From Melampsora larici-populina 98AG31 (lineage: Eukaryota; Basidiomycota; Pucciniomycetes; Pucciniales; Melampsoraceae): a stretch of DNA of 19,831 bases. The position numbers and the translations under genes were made by a program. Below are positions 17,246-19,831 of this stretch, one piece after another. The stretch covers positions 206,829 to 226,659 of the forward strand of contig NW_006768859.1 of NCBI RefSeq assembly GCF_000204055.1, written 5' to 3'. How positions within the stretch are numbered: position 1 is the first letter of the stretch; every line of letters begins with the position of its first letter. The notes under the pieces were generated by a model that made no database searches, had not been told where the DNA came from, and was given only the letters and a program-made list of their open reading frames with translations.

Positions 17246-17506
17246 AAACTTTAAACTCACGGGAGTTCCTCTGTGTTCAGAGTCTAAAGTACTTCAAAAT
17301 ATCCCTAGGTGATATTTCCCTTGTTTAACAACTCTAGAGTAGAGTGTAGTTATCTTGGGCACGACACTGGGTGCCAGTTGTCTAATTTTATCCGGCTAGA
17401 AGACTCTTGTCTTGCCTTAATCCCTGGAATTGTATCCAAAATCCCCTGTTGAGAGGTCATCTAACTGAAGTCAGTACGGATTTGATCCCACTGCTTCTCT
17501 TACAAC

Positions 17507-17528
17507 CTTATTTAAAAGTTTAAATAAG
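17507..17528. repeat. Perfect 10-bp hairpin, 2-base loop
   Basis: CTTATTTAAA (17507-17516) and TTTAAATAAG (17519-17528) pair exactly around AG, so the site is nearly a palindrome and can also extrude as a DNA cruciform. Confidence 0.75.
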
Positions 17529-17540
17529 TTTCTCACGCTC

Positions 17541-17561
17541 ATAATAAACTCAGTTTATTAT
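17541..17561 (+). terminator. 10-bp palindrome carrying AATAAA
   Basis: ATAATAAACT (17541-17550) and AGTTTATTAT (17552-17561) pair exactly around a single C. The left arm includes AATAAA at 17543-17548, a canonical polyadenylation hexamer, followed by a T-rich stretch at 17562-17578. A polyadenylation site for the older element is plausible. Confidence 0.45.
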
Positions 17562-17584
17562 TCTTGTCCTTTTCTTTAGTGACT

Positions 17585-17633
17585 TACTAGCCTGAAAGAC
17601 GCTAGTAGCTCACAATTTGGGGGCCTCATTGTG
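17585..17633. repeat. Two consecutive hairpins ending at a T run
   Basis: TACTAGC (17585-17591) pairs with GCTAGTA (17601-17607). CACAAT (17611-17616) pairs with ATTGTG (17628-17633), whose loop is TTGGGGGCCTC, and TTTTT follows. The second loop contains the primer-binding-site-like TGGGGGCC. Confidence 0.6.
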
Positions 17634-17876
17634 TTTTTGAACCCTTTATAATTTTTTTTGAGTTGTTATCTCATCTTTTTATTTTATAAAAACATAAAAA
17701 CAAAAACATATCAGTTTTATTTTATATCTACATTTTTTTTGACCTGTTTAGCTTGAAAACTGAGTAAGCTCAGCATTTTTCAAAATCAGGAGAATAGGTT
17801 GGAGGAAAGAAATAAATCATTTCCCCCCTCCAATTTTCGCATTGTTTTTAATTTTTTTTTAATTTTTCATTTGTTT

Positions 17877-17893
17877 GGATCAACAGTTGATCC
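17877..17893. repeat. 17-bp near-palindrome
   Basis: GGATCAAC (17877-17884) and GTTGATCC (17886-17893) are exact reverse complements around one A. Palindromes of this kind are common near transposon ends or as regulator binding sites; no assignment is possible. Confidence 0.6.
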
Positions 17894-18016
17894 ACTAAAT
17901 TTGAATTACATATTTAAAAGTGGTGTATTGCATTGAGAAACACCTGTAAGCCACATTTTGTTTCTATTGTAATAGAGGCAACACGTGCCAATTACAATTA
18001 CATCTACAGTACTGAC

Positions 18017-18119
18017 CTGTGTACATATACACAGACCGTACAGTACAAGCCCCGCGCGTGGTCCGAGAAGCCACAGCGGTACAGTATTATTATACTTGAA
18101 TTTGGAAAATTCCAAATTC
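18017..18119. repeat. Palindrome cluster with recurring ACAGTA
   Basis: CTGTGTA/TACACAG pair around CATA (18017-18034), and GAATTTGGAA/TTCCAAATTC pair around AA (18098-18119). ACAGTA recurs near 18006, 18040 and 18081. Clustering of palindromes suggests a promoter or LTR regulatory segment, but no TATA box in good position is certain. Confidence 0.55.
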
Positions 18120-18145
18120 CACAGCCCTCAACCCACCCGTACCTC

Positions 18146-18213
18146 CACTCGACCACGCAAGGCAAGCGCCTCATACCCTCACTCGACCACGCCGGTCGAG
18201 CGACTCATACCTC
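18146..18213. repeat. Two tandem 34-bp units with a hairpin
   Basis: CACTCGACCACGC at 18146-18158 recurs exactly at 18180-18192, and the full 34-bp units match at about 27 of 34 positions. The second unit has changed so that CTCGACC (18182-18188) pairs with GGTCGAG (18194-18200). This stretch is GC-rich compared with its surroundings. Confidence 0.7.
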
Positions 18214-19375
18214 ACCTGATCAAGAAGATCAACACGATCACTCTCATTTCTAACCGCGATCAAGGAAAGATTCGTTGAATAACACCAGTGGGAAGTAAGT
18301 GATAATTTAATTGATTAGTTTTTGACTTTAGATATCAAACAATAGTAAAACATATTAAATAATATACTCACCAAGTCGTGTATTTTTTCTTTTGATTGTG
18401 TTTAATCACTACTCGATTCAACCAATTATCGTCGCCTTTTTGAATTAAGGTCAAAATCCTTCTTTCCTCGTATCAATCGATCAGGACGAGGCCTATCAAA
18501 CTTGTGGACTGTTCTTCAGATATCGAACGAGATATCTAAGGCATTCAATCCTGAAAGCTGTGAATTAATCAAGACTTTCACTTCAATTTTACTTAATTTT
18601 TTAGAAGTAAGTAGAATAAATCGGTGCAATATCTCAAGTTAGAACTGAGACTCATACGGTTATCTTTCCTATCTTAGTTTTGTTGAATAGATCAATCGAG
18701 AATCTTGTCTTAGATTTTTTTTTAAAAAATCAATACTCTATTTATTTTATCGTGTCTGAAAAAGTGAGTGAAAGAAATTAATAGAGCGCATCTCAAAAAG
18801 AAGGTGACCAACGAATAAACTATCTTATCAAAGTTTTTAGTTGTGATCGATCGATTTCATCGTACTTTTTTTTTCTCTTTGTCTCGATCTAGACCAACAG
18901 GCAATAACGGTTTTACAAGTGCGTCTAGTATTCCTGATTGAGTACCTATAGAAATTTAATTCTTTTTTTACCTTGATCTTCAGGACCTTGATATTAAATA
19001 GTTTCTTTTAAAAATCGACCGAACGTTTAAGACGTATAAGTAAGCCTATCACTATTACCTCGTGGAGTACAAGTAATAGCTAATCATTGGTTTTGATTTC
19101 ATCTTCTGGGTTTTTTTTTCTTTTGTTGTTTGTTTTGTCTAAACAAATTACCTAGAAATCTAATCGATCTGCCTTACGCTCAATCAAGTTCGACTTACTT
19201 TTCTTGCTCTATAAGAATCAAGTAGTCTCTGAAGAGTAAGTTCTTATTGACTACTGATTGTTGCTATCTAAATTGTTTAGCTGGTAAGGCAGTGTTAAAC
19301 ACTAACAAAAGTTTTTTGTCTTGTGTTTTGTTTATTTTTCCATTTCTTTCTGTTCTCTTTCTCTTGACCTTCAAG

Positions 19376-19831
19376 TGGAAGAGAAAAGTATTCAACTAGA
19401 GCTACCTGAGATCGAAGGAAACGACCTCGAAGGTAACGGTCCTAAATTTAAATCCGTCTCTCAGCGAATCTCCGATCGCAGCAACACGGAGTCACAGAGA
19501 TCAGCGTCACCTACACCATACGCCGAGTCGATTTTTCCTGGAACTACTCCAGGAAGATCACCCGAGCGCTTCCAGAGCGAGCACCCCGCTAACCTCCAAC
19601 GTCGTACTGTCGCCACCGAACCGAAGTTTGTGTACACGACCGCACGTTTTTCGGAAGCTCCTAGTAAGTAGGACATTTTTAATTTTACTTTGTTTTTCAA
19701 ATTTTATTTTCTTTTCTCTTGTCAGAATTATGTCTGACAAAAGAACCTCGTCTGTCCGTAGCCGGAACGAACCAAGTCGCTACGGGAACCTCGTCAAGGA
19801 CTCAGGACGAGCCGATGGCCGAAGGATCGAG
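19376..19831 (+). CDS. Partial gag-like or hypothetical coding region, cut by window end
   Basis: A good acceptor (CTTCAAG at 19369-19375) opens a frame of 96 codons rich in Ser, Glu, Arg and Pro ('SDRSNTESQRSASPTPYAES', 'PGTTPGRSPERFQSEHPA'). A 62-nt GT-AG intron (19664-19725, GTAAGT donor, TTGTCAG acceptor) follows. Splicing gives 'KLCLTKEPRLSVAGTNQVAT' and continues open to the window end. A second frame from an ATG at 19731 is also open to the end, so the true frame is not settled. The hydrophilic, disordered composition suits the N-terminus of a transposon Gag or of a nuclear protein. No domain is recognised. There is no in-frame ATG in the first piece, so earlier exons must exist if it is translated. 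Confidence 0.35.

Larger units (their letters stand above)
17027..17615 (+). mobile_element. Right part of the possible older LTR, hairpin-rich
   Basis: This continues the sequence interrupted at 10190. It carries perfect hairpins at 17214-17245, 17507-17528, 17541-17561 and 17585-17607, an AATAAA signal (17543-17548) within one stem, and ends near CTCACA. TTTGGGGGCC follows at 17616-17625, resembling the TGG-starting primer-binding site found next to LTR ends. The LTR reading is inference. No protein frame of note is present. Confidence 0.3.
17634..19375 (+). other. Leader-like region with splice signals, no clear gene
   Basis: No long open frame. T-rich sequence with several strong donors (GTAAGT near 18294 and 18605, GTAAGC near 19039, GTAAGT near 19228, GTAAGG near 19284) and a CACTAAC branch-type site at 19300-19306 lead to the acceptor at 19374-19375. 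This could be the untranslated, intron-bearing leader of an LTR element whose coding part starts after 19376, or the 5' part of a host gene with small exons. TGTTTGGATCAAC at 17872 could be an LTR start; not provable here. Confidence 0.3.

Overview
This window looks like nuclear DNA of a filamentous basidiomycete, most likely a rust fungus (Pucciniales). The evidence is AT-rich intergenic DNA with long A and T runs, short GT-AG introns with CTAAC-type branch sites, and (TTAGGG)n repeats. It also holds decayed copies of families that I know as expanded in rusts: a Tet/JBP-like 2OG-Fe(II) oxygenase, an alpha-type kinase, an F-box/LRR-like protein and a multi-copy protein of unknown function. The Ty3/gypsy polyprotein has the 'VDQTNSFFQ' variant of the first reverse-transcriptase Asp motif, which I associate with basidiomycete elements. 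The taxonomic call is inference; no single marker gene is present.

Layout. 1-1350 has no convincing gene: a short interstitial telomere-like array, a purine-rich stretch with degenerate 12-bp repeats, and a T29 tract that may be the poly(A) tail of a minus-strand retroposon. 1564-3164 (+) is a seven-exon gene of an unrecognised family with two breaks in frame. 3244-3951 (-) is a frameshifted F-box/LRR-like pseudogene that converges on it. 3952-7790 is repeat-rich and gene-poor: a 22-bp minisatellite, a 10-bp-stem hairpin, an A-rich block facing a T-rich block, and roughly 165-175-bp degenerate tandem repeats. 7793-8980 (+) is a 2OG-Fe(II) oxygenase pseudogene with all three iron ligands still readable but in two frames. 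9457-9854 (-) is the C-terminal end of an alpha-kinase.

10191-17026 is a complete, very young Ty3/gypsy LTR retrotransposon. It has 348-bp LTRs that differ at one base, a 5-bp target-site duplication GAAAG, a polypurine tract and one uninterrupted gag-pol ORF of 1804 codons with every catalytic residue in place. It sits inside an older sequence that is unusually rich in perfect hairpins. That sequence has a TATA box on the left of the insertion and, on the right, AATAAA in a hairpin stem followed by a primer-binding-site-like TGGGGGCC. I infer that this target was the LTR of an older element. 17634-19831 looks like a leader with introns running into a gag-like reading frame that is cut by the window end.

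No operon-like or cooperating gene system is visible. The window reads as a transposon-driven gene graveyard with one probably competent mobile element. I found no rRNA, tRNA or CRISPR.
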